From Nocardia bhagyanarayanae (lineage in GTDB: Bacteria > Actinomycetota > Actinomycetes > Mycobacteriales > Mycobacteriaceae): a stretch of 64,000 nucleotides of DNA. This document shows, in pieces, positions 8,250 through 16,759 of the stretch (position 1 is the first letter of the stretch; every line of letters starts with the position of its first letter). Location of the stretch: assembly GCF_006716565.1 (NCBI RefSeq), contig NZ_VFPG01000002.1, forward strand, positions 1,375,484 through 1,439,483, read 5' to 3'. Position numbers and translations under genes: made by a program. The notes beneath the pieces are model-generated. The model was not told the DNA's origin. It ran no database searches and saw nothing but the letters and a program-made list of their open reading frames with translations.

Positions 8250-9467
8250 TCAGGGGAATTCGGTACGAGCCCGGTTGATCAGGTTCGGGATGTAGGAACC
8301 CCCGCTCGCGTAGTTGCGTCCGCTGTCGTGCGAGCTCTGCACGGCGACGGTGTGCGGAACCCCGTCCCACCAGGCGAAGAACGGGCCACCGGACTGGCCG
8401 ACCGCGACATCGCCCCAGTGGTGCATCTCCTGGTTCGAATCGGCCTGCGAGTTGTGGCCGTCGAGGGAGATGCTGCTCTGCCAGGTGGGGCGCAGCCCAC
8501 CGAAGTCCGCGGGGTAGCCGACGTGGCTCCACCACGTCTGGCCGTCCCAGGAGTCGGTGTACGACTTGGACCCCAGCCACCCGGTCCGGTCGCCGATCCG
8601 CCAGTTCAGCACCACCACGACGTAGTCGTGGCGCCGCTCGTCCTCGTCGAGACCGCCGGTGACCTTGCGGTGGTAGTAGGTCCGGATCGCGTGTGCCTTC
8701 CCGAACGGCCCGGGCTCGCGATCGAAGAACGCGGGCACGAACTCCAGCCAGCCCACCGATCCGTCGTTGTTCCAGACCATCACGTGCGAGACGGTCAGCA
8801 GGTGCCTCGGGCCGACCATCACGCCGGAACCCGCACCGTTACCGGTGGTCACCCGGCCGTTGCAGCCCCACGGGTACGCCGTGTCCCACAGCACCTGGCG
8901 GTTCTCGGGGAGGAAGACCGTCGTGGGACGGGGCGCGTCGAGCGACGGGTTCGCCGGCGCGGTGGGGAAGCGGGTCGCGCGGACTTCCTCGGGCATCGGC
9001 TCGGGAACCGAGCGCACCGCCAGGTGCTTCGGCACCCCGGCGTCGGTGCTGATGCGCGGCAACTCGGCGGTGGCGCGTGCGATGGCCGATTCCAGGTCGG
9101 CGAGCTGTTCGGGAGTCGCGGCCTTCCCGTCGAGTTCGCGTTCCAGGCGCTGCTCTTCGCGCGCCACGATCTCGGCGTCCGGCGGATCGACTCGCTCCGC
9201 GGGCACCGAGGGCGGAATGGCACGGGCGCCGATTCGGCTCGGCCGGTAGCTGATTCGGACCTGGGTCGCGGGCTGCTCCGTCGCGGCGCCCGCGTCGAAG
9301 CCGCGGACGACGACCGAGGACTGCTCGACATCGGCGCTGTCGGCCGGAACGTCGACGGTCGTCTCGAAGGCGAGGCCGTCGGTCGGCTCGGCCTCGCGAT
9401 CGGGCGGCGTCGCGGCGAGCTGCTCGGGAGTGCTGGGTGGGTCGGTGAAACGAAGACTGCGCGGCAT
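8250..9467 (-). CDS. Trypsin-like serine protease with long N-terminal region
   Basis: This 405-residue protein has an S1/V8-like protease domain in its second half. The catalytic triad is visible as H228 (LLTVSHVM), D281 (RRHDYVVVV) and S359 (GQSGGPFF). The first ~190 residues are acidic, rich in Pro/Glu and partly helical (AEIVAREEQRLERELDGKA...), with no signal peptide, and may act as a propeptide or docking segment. Start ATG 9467 has AGGGG upstream. It heads a leftward cluster with the M4 protease and its inhibitor, suggesting that one protease activates the other; that link is inference. Confidence 0.88.
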   Translation of the reverse strand: MPRSLRFTDPPSTPEQLAATPPDREAEPTDGLAFETTVDVPADSADVEQSSVVVRGFDAGAATEQPATQVRISYRPSRIGARAIPPSVPAERVDPPDAEIVAREEQRLERELDGKAATPEQLADLESAIARATAELPRISTDAGVPKHLAVRSVPEPMPEEVRATRFPTAPANPSLDAPRPTTVFLPENRQVLWDTAYPWGCNGRVTTGNGAGSGVMVGPRHLLTVSHVMVWNNDGSVGWLEFVPAFFDREPGPFGKAHAIRTYYHRKVTGGLDEDERRHDYVVVVLNWRIGDRTGWLGSKSYTDSWDGQTWWSHVGYPADFGGLRPTWQSSISLDGHNSQADSNQEMHHWGDVAVGQSGGPFFAWWDGVPHTVAVQSSHDSGRNYASGGSYIPNLINRARTEFP

Positions 9468-9588
9468 GTCGGCCCCTGAATGGAATGGATTTCGATTCGC
9501 GCTGCCCGGACGGGCGTGCGATTAGAAGTGTCGGCCGATGCGGCGCGCGTTCCCTGCGTAGGCGACTACGTCAAAAATGGCGGGAGCA

Positions 9589-9600
9589 CTACTCGAGTAG
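9589..9600. promoter_or_regulatory. 12-bp perfect palindrome, candidate operator
   Basis: CTACTCGAGTAG lies in the 221-bp space between the divergent trypsin-like protease and MFS genes. Further 3' in the same space ACCAGA (9611-9616) faces two direct TCTGGTTC copies (9636-9643 and 9652-9659). No regulator gene adjoins, so the binding protein is unknown. Confidence 0.4.
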
Positions 9601-9688
9601 CGAGCGAACGACCAGAATTTTTCCAATCGGAATCATCTGGTTCGAGAGTCGTCTGGTTCTTCGGGCGAGAAAGTGACACTCTTAACCG

Positions 9689-11224
9689 GTGACACAACCT
9701 CCGGATATTCAGGCGGCGGGACAAGATCCGTCCTCGGACAAATTGGACGCCGCCGTGTTCAAGGTGGCGGGCGTGGTCGTACTCGGCGCGATCATGTCGA
9801 TCCTCGACATCACCGTCGTGACCGTCGCGCTGCCTACCTTCCAAATCGAGTTCGGCACCAGCTACGCGATCGCCGCGTGGACGATGACCGGCTACACCCT
9901 GGCGCTCGCGACCGTCATCCCGCTCACCGGATGGGCGGCCGACCGGTTCGGCACCAAACGCCTCTACATGGCGGCGCTGACGTTCTTCGTGCTCGGTTCG
10001 CTGCTGTGCAGTACGGCCTGGAACATTGAGTCGCTGATCGCCTTCCGCGTCATCCAGGGCATCGGCGGCGGCATGCTGATGCCGCTCGGCATGACGATCA
10101 TGACCCACGCGGCGGGCCCGCAGCGGGTCGGTCGCGTGATGGCGGTGCTCGGCGTGCCGATGCTGCTCGGCCCGATCGGCGGCCCGATCCTGGGCGGCTG
10201 GCTGATCGACGCGTTCAGCTGGCACTGGATCTTCCTGATCAACCTGCCGATCGGCATCGTCGCGCTGGTGCTCGCCTACATCGTGTTCCCGGCCGACGAG
10301 CCGGAGCCCTCGGAGTCGTTCGACTTCCTCGGCATGCTGCTCGCCTCGCCGGGTCTCGCGCTGTTCCTCTACGGCGTCTCCACGATTCCGGAGGCGGGCA
10401 CGGTCACCGCGAAGAAGGTGCTGATTCCGGCCGCGATCGGCCTGGTTCTGTTGGTGGCGTTCGTCTTCCACGCGCTGCGCACCAAGCATCCGCTCATCGA
10501 CCTGCACCTGTTCCGCAACAAGGCGCTGACCGCCTCGGTGCTGACCATGGTGCTGTTCGCCATCGCGTTCTTCGGCGCGGGTCTGCTGCTGCCGAGCTAC
10601 CTGCAGCAGGTGCGCGGCGAGTCGGCGCTCGCGGCGGGTCTGCTGATCGCGCCGCAGGGGCTCGGCGCGATGCTCACCATGCCGATCGCGGGCCGGTTCG
10701 TCGACAAGTACGGCCCCGGCAAGATCGTGATGATCGGCATCGTGCTGCTCGCGGTGGGCACCGCCTTCTTCACCCAGCTCGAGGCGGACACGTCGTACGT
10801 GATCATGTGCCTGGCGCTGCTCGTGATGGGTCTCGGCATGGGTTGCACCATGATGCCGATCATGACCGCCGCCATTCAGACGCTGACCCACCAGCAGGTG
10901 GCGCGCGGTTCGACGCTGATGAACATCATCAACCAGACCGCGGGCTCGATCGGCACCGCGACCATGTCGGTGGTTCTGACCAACCTGCTGAAGGATCAGC
11001 CGCTGGCCGGACCCGCGATCGTCGCGAACTCCGATCCCGCCGTCGCGCAGCAGCTCGGCCCGGACGCCATCGCGACCGGCCTGGACCAGGCCGCGCAGGC
11101 GTTCAGCGACACCTACATCGTCGCGCTGGTCCTCATCGTGCTGACGCTGGTCCCGGCGTTCTTCCTGCCCCGGACCAAACCGGCGAACACCCAGGACGCC
11201 GACGCCAAGGTGCTCGTGCACTGA
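9689..11224 (+). CDS. MFS multidrug antiporter, DHA2 (EmrB/QacA) type
   Basis: This 511-residue membrane protein has the 14-helix drug:proton antiporter architecture. The first helix carries the family D-I-T-V-V motif (SILDITVVTVALPTF), motif A is WAADRFGTKR, and motif C is GVPMLLGPIGGPILGGWLI. The C-terminus ends in a basic tail (FFLPRTKPAN). Start GTG 9689 lacks a good ribosome site, so the mRNA may be leaderless. Substrates cannot be predicted. A strong hairpin terminator follows. Confidence 0.93.
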   Translation: MTQPPDIQAAGQDPSSDKLDAAVFKVAGVVVLGAIMSILDITVVTVALPTFQIEFGTSYAIAAWTMTGYTLALATVIPLTGWAADRFGTKRLYMAALTFFVLGSLLCSTAWNIESLIAFRVIQGIGGGMLMPLGMTIMTHAAGPQRVGRVMAVLGVPMLLGPIGGPILGGWLIDAFSWHWIFLINLPIGIVALVLAYIVFPADEPEPSESFDFLGMLLASPGLALFLYGVSTIPEAGTVTAKKVLIPAAIGLVLLVAFVFHALRTKHPLIDLHLFRNKALTASVLTMVLFAIAFFGAGLLLPSYLQQVRGESALAAGLLIAPQGLGAMLTMPIAGRFVDKYGPGKIVMIGIVLLAVGTAFFTQLEADTSYVIMCLALLVMGLGMGCTMMPIMTAAIQTLTHQQVARGSTLMNIINQTAGSIGTATMSVVLTNLLKDQPLAGPAIVANSDPAVAQQLGPDAIATGLDQAAQAFSDTYIVALVLIVLTLVPAFFLPRTKPANTQDADAKVLVH

Positions 11225-11242
11225 GCCTGGCCTCCGGCAACA

Positions 11243-11280
11243 GATTCGGGTCCGCGGCGAACACGCCGCGGACCCGAATC
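11243..11280 (+). terminator. Strong hairpin terminator after the MFS gene
   Basis: A perfect 17-bp stem (11243-11259 with 11264-11280) and a 4-base loop AACA. It lies between convergent genes and may serve both. Confidence 0.88.
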
Positions 11281-11317
11281 GTTTCGTGCGCGGTTCGGCG
11301 ACGGCCGATGGCAGCGC

Positions 11318-11749
11318 CTACGCGTAGAGCGCGACGAACTTGTCCAGCGAGCGCTCGATGTCACCCTTCACCGCGCGCGCCACGCCCGAGCCGATCGGGC
11401 CGAACAGTGGCGCCCCGCCGAGTTCGATGTCGACGGTCACCTCGGAGCCGGATCCCTTGGGGGCGACCAGAAGTCCCAGCGAGAACTTGGTGCCGCCCTT
11501 GCCCGCGCCGCTGAGCACCAGCTTGCGCGGCGGCTCCGCGGTCTTGACCTTCCACGTCACGCGGTTGCGCATGCCCTTGACCGACGCGACGCCGACCAGT
11601 TCGGTCCCCACCGTCAGCGTCTCCGGCACCTCGCCGCGCCACGACTCGTGCATGGTGAGCCACTTGTCCAGCTCGTTCAGGTTGGAGGTGTGCGACCACG
11701 CCTCTTCCGGGCTGATCGGGACGTCGACGGAGACCTTGAGCTTTGCCAT
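11318..11749 (-). CDS. SRPBCC protein, Rv0910 toxin family
   Basis: This 143-residue START/SRPBCC-fold protein closely follows the pattern of M. tuberculosis Rv0910: start MAKLKVSVDVPISPEEAW, the LDKWLTMHESWRGEVP segment, KGMRNRVTWKV and the C-terminal GGAPLFGPIGSGVARAVKGDIERSLDKF. Rv0910 has been described as the toxin of the Rv0909-Rv0910 pair. I see no small antitoxin gene next to it: 93 bases downstream hold a terminator and the upstream gap before the monooxygenase is 143 bases. A ligand-binding or lipid-related role is equally possible. An ATG at 11758 is an alternative start. Confidence 0.82.
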   Translation of the reverse strand: MAKLKVSVDVPISPEEAWSHTSNLNELDKWLTMHESWRGEVPETLTVGTELVGVASVKGMRNRVTWKVKTAEPPRKLVLSGAGKGGTKFSLGLLVAPKGSGSEVTVDIELGGAPLFGPIGSGVARAVKGDIERSLDKFVALYA

Positions 11750-11854
11750 GCCGCGCATGTTATCCGGTACCGGCGGTTCGACTTGGCCCCGATAGCCGCC
11801 GCGATCTGTGAGCCCCGTCACGTCGGAATATGCGGCGAAGCAACCGAGTTGATA

Positions 11855-11872
11855 TGGTTGCCAAGTCAACCA
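11855..11872. promoter_or_regulatory. Inverted repeat upstream of the flavin monooxygenase
   Basis: TGGTTG and CAACCA form a perfect 6-bp inverted repeat with a 6-base spacer, 20 bases before the monooxygenase start. It could be an operator in this divergent promoter region. Confidence 0.35.
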
Positions 11873-11892
11873 AATGAGCTCGAGGAGGCCTC

Positions 11893-12984
11893 GTGCAGTT
11901 CGGAATCTTCACCGTCGGTGACGTCACCGCGGATCCCACGGACGGCCGCACCCCCAGCGAGGCCGAGCGGATCAAGGCCATGGTGACGATCGCGCAGAAG
12001 GCCGAGGAAGTGGGCCTGGACGTGTTCGCGACGGGCGAGCACCACAACCCGCCGTTCGTGCCGTCCTCGCCGACCACCATGCTCGGCTACATCGCCGGGC
12101 GCACCGACCGCATCCAGCTGTCCACCGCGACCACGCTGATCACCACCAACGATCCGGTCAAGATCGCCGAAGACTTCGCGATGCTGCAGCACCTGGCCGA
12201 CGGTCGCGTCGACCTGATGCTCGGCCGCGGCAACACCGGACCCGTGTATCCCTGGTTCGGCAAGGACATTCGCGACGGCATCGCGCTCGCCATCGAGAAC
12301 TACCATCTGCTGCACCGGCTCTGGCGCGAGGACGTGGTGGACTGGGAGGGCAAGTTCCGCACGCCGCTGCAGTCCTTCACCTCGACCCCGCGCCCGCTCG
12401 ACGACGTGCCGCCCTTCGTCTGGCACGGGTCCATCCGCAGCCCCGAGATCGCCGAACAGGCCGCCTATTACGGCGACGGCTTCTTCGCCAACAACATCTT
12501 CTGGCCGAAGGAGCACTTCCAGCGGCTGATCGAGCTGTACCGCCGCCGCTACGAGCACTACGGGCACGGCGCCGCCGACCAGGCCATCGTCGGTCTCGGC
12601 GGACAGGTGTTCATGCGCAAGAACTCGCAGGACGCGGTGCGCGAATTCCGCCCGTACTTCGACAACGCGCCGGTCTACGGTCACGGTCCCTCGCTGGAGG
12701 AGTTCACCGAGCAGACCCCGCTCACCGTCGGCAGTCCGCAGCAGGTCATCGACAAGACGCTGACCTTCCGCGAGCACTTCGGCGACTATCAGCGCCAGCT
12801 GTTCCTGGTCGACCACGCCGGGCTGCCGCTGAAAACCGTGCTGGAGCAACTGGATCTGCTCGGCGAGGAGGTCGTTCCGGTGCTGCGCAAGGAATTCGCC
12901 GCGCGCAAGCCCGCGCACGTGCCGGACGCGCCGACGCACGCCTCGTTGCTCGCCGCGCGCACCGCGACGGAGGTGGCGTCGTGA
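11893..12984 (+). CDS. LLM-class flavin-dependent monooxygenase
   Basis: This 363-residue luciferase-like (beta/alpha)8-barrel monooxygenase uses reduced FMN supplied by a separate reductase. Family signs: QFGIFTVGDV at the N-terminus, FATGEHHNPPFVPSSP, LSTATTLITTNDPVKIAEDFAMLQHLADGRVDLMLGRGN and GSPQQVIDKTL. It matches the CE1758 subgroup, as I recall. GTG 11893 has GAGGAGG at 11882-11888. It overlaps the downstream FMN reductase by 4 bases, a classic two-component monooxygenase pair. The substrate is unknown. Confidence 0.9.
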   Translation: MQFGIFTVGDVTADPTDGRTPSEAERIKAMVTIAQKAEEVGLDVFATGEHHNPPFVPSSPTTMLGYIAGRTDRIQLSTATTLITTNDPVKIAEDFAMLQHLADGRVDLMLGRGNTGPVYPWFGKDIRDGIALAIENYHLLHRLWREDVVDWEGKFRTPLQSFTSTPRPLDDVPPFVWHGSIRSPEIAEQAAYYGDGFFANNIFWPKEHFQRLIELYRRRYEHYGHGAADQAIVGLGGQVFMRKNSQDAVREFRPYFDNAPVYGHGPSLEEFTEQTPLTVGSPQQVIDKTLTFREHFGDYQRQLFLVDHAGLPLKTVLEQLDLLGEEVVPVLRKEFAARKPAHVPDAPTHASLLAARTATEVAS

Positions 12985-13604
12985 CCGCCACGCGCATCGC
13001 GGTTGTCTCGGGCGGTCTTTCGCAACCTTCGTCCACCAGGCTGCTCGCCGACCGTCTGGCCGCCGCCACCGAACGCGTGCTGGTCGGCCGAGACCGGGAC
13101 GTGCGGGTGGACATCGTCGATCTGCGCGACCACGCGCGGGATCTGGCCAACAACCTGCTCACCGGTTTCCCCGCGCCCGCGTTGGGCGAGACCATCGATC
13201 GGGTCGTCGGCGCGGACGGCCTGATCGCGGTGACGCCGATCTTCAACGCCTCCTACAGCGGCCTGTTCAAGACCTTCTTCGATGTGCTCGAACCGGATTC
13301 GCTGGTCGGAATGCCGGTGCTGATCGGGGCCACCGGCGGCACCGAGCGCCACTCGCTGGCGCTCGAGCACGCGGTGCGCCCGATGTTCACCTACCTGCGT
13401 TCGGTTGTCGTGCCCACCTCGGTGTACGCCGCCTCGGAGGACTGGGGCGCCGACAGCGCGGGCGAGGGGCTGAGCCGCCGCATCGACCGTGCCGCCGAGG
13501 AATTCGCCGAGGTGCTCGCCGCGCGTTCGGCCGTGCGCCCGCCGGATCCGTACCGCGATACCGTGCCGTTCGAAGACCTGCTCGCGGGACGCCTGCCGGG
13601 CTGA
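12981..13604 (+). CDS. NADPH-dependent FMN reductase
   Basis: This 207-residue flavodoxin-fold reductase (CE1759-like) supplies reduced FMN. The N-terminal phosphate loop VVSGGLSQPSSTRLLADRL and the TPIFNASYSGLFKTFFD segment are typical of the FMN_red family. It starts at a GTG that overlaps the monooxygenase stop (GTGA), so translation is coupled. A terminator hairpin follows 14 bases after the stop. Confidence 0.9.
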   Translation: MTATRIAVVSGGLSQPSSTRLLADRLAAATERVLVGRDRDVRVDIVDLRDHARDLANNLLTGFPAPALGETIDRVVGADGLIAVTPIFNASYSGLFKTFFDVLEPDSLVGMPVLIGATGGTERHSLALEHAVRPMFTYLRSVVVPTSVYAASEDWGADSAGEGLSRRIDRAAEEFAEVLAARSAVRPPDPYRDTVPFEDLLAGRLPG

Positions 13605-13618
13605 CGCGAGGAAAGCCG

Positions 13619-13641
13619 TTGCGCACCGGCCTGGTGCGCAA
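13619..13641 (+). terminator. Terminator after the monooxygenase/reductase operon
   Basis: A perfect 9-bp stem TTGCGCACC/GGTGCGCAA with the loop GGCCT. Confidence 0.75.
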
Positions 13642-13718
13642 GGACACCGGGTGACGCCGAGGATGTCGCACCCGACCGCCGTACTAGTTGAAATTTCTAC
13701 CAACCGAAGGAGAATCTC

Positions 13719-14267
13719 ATGACCACCGCCATCGCCAAGGGACTGTCCGCGGGCACCTGGGTCATCGACCCCGCCCACTCCACCGTCGGCTTCTCGGTAC
13801 GCCACCTGATGGTGAGCAAGGTCCGGGGCCGGTTCACCGACTTCGAGGGCAAGCTCGTCATCGGCGAGGACGGCGCCGCGTCGGCCGAGGCCGAGATCCG
13901 GGTGAACTCGCTGACCACCGACAACGAGCAGCGCGACGCCCACCTGCGCACCGCCGACTTCTTCCACGCCGAGGAGTTCCCGCTGATGACGTTCAAGTCG
14001 ACCGGATTCCGGGTGAACGGCGAGGAATTCGTCGTCGACGGCGAGTTCACCATCCGCGGCAACACCAAGCCGGTCTCGCTGAACGTGGAGTTCCTCGGCG
14101 TGAACCAGGGCATGGGCAACGGCCCGGTCGCCGGCTTCGAGGCCAAGACCGTGGTCTCCCGCCGCGAGTTCGGCCTCGACATCGACATGCCGCTGCCGGA
14201 CGGCGGCGCGGTCATCGGCGACAAGGTCACCCTCACGCTGGAGATCGAGGCCGGTCTCCAGAGCTAG
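13719..14267 (+). CDS. YceI family lipid-binding protein
   Basis: This 182-residue protein has the lipocalin-like YceI fold that binds isoprenoid lipids in its barrel. Landmarks: TWVIDPAHSTVGFSVRHLMVSKVRGRFTDFEG and FTIRGNTKPVSLNVEF. There is no signal peptide, so it is cytoplasmic, as usual for actinobacterial members. AAGGAG lies just upstream of ATG 13719. A small palindrome GAAATTTC (13690-13697), inside TAGTTGAAATTTCTACC, lies 22 bases before the start and could be a MarR-type operator. Confidence 0.92.
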   Translation: MTTAIAKGLSAGTWVIDPAHSTVGFSVRHLMVSKVRGRFTDFEGKLVIGEDGAASAEAEIRVNSLTTDNEQRDAHLRTADFFHAEEFPLMTFKSTGFRVNGEEFVVDGEFTIRGNTKPVSLNVEFLGVNQGMGNGPVAGFEAKTVVSRREFGLDIDMPLPDGGAVIGDKVTLTLEIEAGLQS

Positions 14268-14608
14268 CTCGAGGTCTGCCCCGGCCGGTGGGCGGCGATC
14301 AGGGCGCGCGCCATCTCGCGAGCGCGGCGCGCGGCCTGTCGATCGCCCTCCGCCGCGGAGACGATCGAGCCCTTCATCAAGATGTGCCATGACCTGGCGA
14401 ACTCGTCGGGTTCGAAGGTCCACAGCTTCTCCCTGCGCCGCAGGACGGCGAGAACCAGATCGTCCTTCCCTTGCGCCGTTGCGAATTCGGCGAACAATGG
14501 CCGCTCCGGCTGTTCGATCCGGCTCCGAACAGCCGATTCGTGTCGGCCGCATTGAACTGCGCTGCTTGGATTTTCCGAAGTCGGCGTTCTGTTCACTGCG
14601 AATTGCAA
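14264..14608 (-). CDS. Unidentified protein, possibly only the C-terminal part of a gene
   Basis: The reading frame (up to 114 residues from a TTG at 14608) has strong G/C bias at third codon positions over its last 80 codons, from about EQPERPLFAEF to the end, and reads AVLRRREKLWTFEPDEFARSW and RAREMARALIAAHRPG, so I take that part as coding. The first ~30 residues are poorly biased and no ribosome site is evident, so the start is uncertain or the gene has lost its 5' part. It overlaps the end of yceI by 4 bases tail-to-tail. No family is recognised. Confidence 0.4.
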   Translation of the reverse strand: MQFAVNRTPTSENPSSAVQCGRHESAVRSRIEQPERPLFAEFATAQGKDDLVLAVLRRREKLWTFEPDEFARSWHILMKGSIVSAAEGDRQAARRAREMARALIAAHRPGQTSS

Positions 14609-14948
14609 AGCCCGTCATCAGGATCCGTCGTGACTTCGCTGTGATGCTGCTAGGGTTGGCGAGTCGTCGGGTTCTGGCGTGTCGGACTGGCTCCGGTCGG
14701 TCGGTGATCGATTCGCTGGCTGCCTGCGCTGCGGGCACTGTGAGGTGAGCGGTGAGCCTCCGGTGGTGCCTGTCCGCGAGAGCCAGATCCTCCGACGCGC
14801 AATGGATCCGATCAGGCGTCACACGATCGGTGTCGTTAGGAAAAGAAAAGACGGAGATCTGTGGTGGCAGGGTGCGGGTTCGGACGGGGACCTTAACGGG
14901 GGCGGTGCATCGGGGGGAGGCTCGATCCCGTCAACGACGAGAGAACTG
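14609..14948 (+). other. Upstream region of the conservon operon, no gene seen
   Basis: These 340 bases have lower GC than the flanks and no convincing frame on either strand. They precede cvnA and should contain its promoter; a TAGGGT hexamer near 14650 could be a -10 element, but I cannot support it firmly. Confidence 0.35.
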
Positions 14949-16328
14949 ATGAATCTGGATATCGCCGTATTACTTCCATGGATCCTCGCCACGGTGCTTG
15001 TCGTCGCGGTCGTCTACACGATCGCCGCGCTGCGCCGGGAGCGGGCCAGAGCCGAGTCCCTACTGGAGGACCAGCGTAAGCGGGACGAGGCGCTGGAGCG
15101 TTTCGCCGGGCAGACCATGCCGGCGATCACCGACGCCGTCCGACGCTACGAGCAGCCGACCAGCACGATCGAAGTGCCGGCGGGACTGCAGAATTCGCGA
15201 CTTGCCCAGTGCCTGCAGTGGATCGGCGATCGCTACGCCGACGACCTGCGCCTGATGCAGTCCGAGACGAGGGAACGCGCGGCGGCCGAGGCCGACGCGC
15301 ACGCCAGACAGGCGATCCACGCCGCCGAGGAGGCGGTGCGCGCCGAGGTCGGCGCCGCCGCGCGCGACGCGACCAGCGGCGCGGTGCGCTCCTTCGGCAC
15401 CTCCGTGGTGAGCCTCGGCGCCGACGTCAGCCAGGTGGTCAGCGCCGCGTTGCGCCAGCACCGTGACGACGACGTCTACGCCACGCTCACCCGTATCGAC
15501 CACACCGTCCAGCAGATGATCCGCCAGGCGCAGTCCTACGTGATCGTGTGTGGCGGTCTCCCCGGCAGGCGCTGGCCTGCGCAGTCGCTCACCGACGTGG
15601 TCGGCGGCGCCACCGGCCGCGTGCGCGACTACCTGCGGGTGCGGACCACCCAACTGGACCGCGTAGTCGTCAGCCGAGCGGTGGAACCGCTCGTGCACAC
15701 CCTGGCCACCCTGCTCGACAACGCGCTGCGCTACTCGCCGCCGACCTCCTTCGTGGACGTCAGCTTCCAGGAGGGACACCACGGCGTCACCGTCATCATC
15801 GATGACGCGGGCGTGCGGATGAACGCCGAGCAGATGGAGGAGGCCAGGCAGGTGCTCGCCAACGAGCGCCCGGTCGACATCCACCAGCTCGGTCCGTCGC
15901 CGAAGGTCGGTTTCCCCGGTGTCGCCGCGCTCGCGCGTCGCTACGGGTTCACGGTCTACATCGACGGGCCCAACGCCTACGGAGGCATGCGCGCGATGGT
16001 GTACATCCCCGAGGCCCTGCTCGCCGCGCCGAGCAAAGGCGACAAGACGACGGCGGCCGCCCCGGCCGAAACTCCCGCGCCCGCACCCGAACCGGTGCCC
16101 GCGCCGCGGGAGGAGGAGCCGGAGGACACCGGGTTCGCGGTGCACGAGATCACCGAGGGCGGCCTACCGAAGCGGCGGCGCCGCGCGGTGGCGCCCGCGA
16201 TCGGCACGCGAGCCAGGAATTCCGGCGACACCGCGCCCGCGAGGCCGGAAATCGCCGCCGCATGGCACACCGGTTCCAAGAGCGGCCGCGCCGCCGCCGC
16301 CGAACACACGGAAGGGATGACACCTTGA
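14949..16328 (+). CDS. cvnA: Conservon sensor-kinase-like protein (CvnA)
   Basis: This 459-residue protein is the membrane ATPase of a conservon. It has one N-terminal transmembrane helix (IAVLLPWILATVLVVAVVYTIAAL), a coiled-coil linker, and a GHKL ATP-binding domain with the N box LLDNALRY (N258) and a G2-like GFPGVAALARRYGF. I see no phosphoacceptor histidine box, as is usual in this family. The tail is Pro/Ala-rich and basic. Its stop overlaps the next start (TGATG). Conservon proteins A-D form a membrane complex compared with eukaryotic G-protein-coupled receptors. Confidence 0.9.
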   Translation: MNLDIAVLLPWILATVLVVAVVYTIAALRRERARAESLLEDQRKRDEALERFAGQTMPAITDAVRRYEQPTSTIEVPAGLQNSRLAQCLQWIGDRYADDLRLMQSETRERAAAEADAHARQAIHAAEEAVRAEVGAAARDATSGAVRSFGTSVVSLGADVSQVVSAALRQHRDDDVYATLTRIDHTVQQMIRQAQSYVIVCGGLPGRRWPAQSLTDVVGGATGRVRDYLRVRTTQLDRVVVSRAVEPLVHTLATLLDNALRYSPPTSFVDVSFQEGHHGVTVIIDDAGVRMNAEQMEEARQVLANERPVDIHQLGPSPKVGFPGVAALARRYGFTVYIDGPNAYGGMRAMVYIPEALLAAPSKGDKTTAAAPAETPAPAPEPVPAPREEEPEDTGFAVHEITEGGLPKRRRRAVAPAIGTRARNSGDTAPARPEIAAAWHTGSKSGRAAAAEHTEGMTP

Positions 16329-16759
16329 TGGGCACACCGACTACCGCCGTGGCCGATAGCAGCAACAAGCTCGGCTGGCTACTCGAGGATCTCAGCATTC
16401 CAGGCGTCCGGTTCGCGGTACTGCTGTCCGATGACGGGCTGCGCATCGCGCACTCGAAGGGCATCGCCCGCGACGACGCCGAACGCTTCGCCGCGGCCGC
16501 CTCCGGCCTGAGGTCCCTCGGCAAGGCGCTGGGCGAGTTCTGCGGCGGACCGGAGACGGGCCTGCGCCAGAACATGACCGAGTACGACGACGGGATGATC
16601 TTCATCACCGCCGCGGGGGAGGGCGCCCTGCTCGGCGTCTCCACCACCGCGGACATCGACGTCAGCCTCATCGCGCACCGGATGAACGAACTGGCCGGGC
16701 GCGTCGGGCACGAACTCGGCAGCCAGTCGCGGCAGAGGACAGACAGCGACCTGTCATGA
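16328..16759 (+). CDS. cvnB: Roadblock/LC7 domain protein (CvnB)
   Basis: This 143-residue protein is the Roadblock/LC7 member of the conservon, which acts as a partner or regulator of the small GTPase CvnD. Typical features are LGWLLEDLSIPGVRFAVLLSDDGLRIAHSKGI and EGALLGVSTTADIDVSLIAHRMNELAGRVG. It overlaps cvnA by one base and cvnC by four (ATGA), so the operon is translationally coupled. Confidence 0.92.
   Translation: MGTPTTAVADSSNKLGWLLEDLSIPGVRFAVLLSDDGLRIAHSKGIARDDAERFAAAASGLRSLGKALGEFCGGPETGLRQNMTEYDDGMIFITAAGEGALLGVSTTADIDVSLIAHRMNELAGRVGHELGSQSRQRTDSDLS

Noticed and set aside
14389..14748. A 119-codon plus-strand frame before cvnA
   Set aside because: It is Arg/Ser-rich, has no ribosome site, and overlaps the more convincingly biased minus-strand frame.
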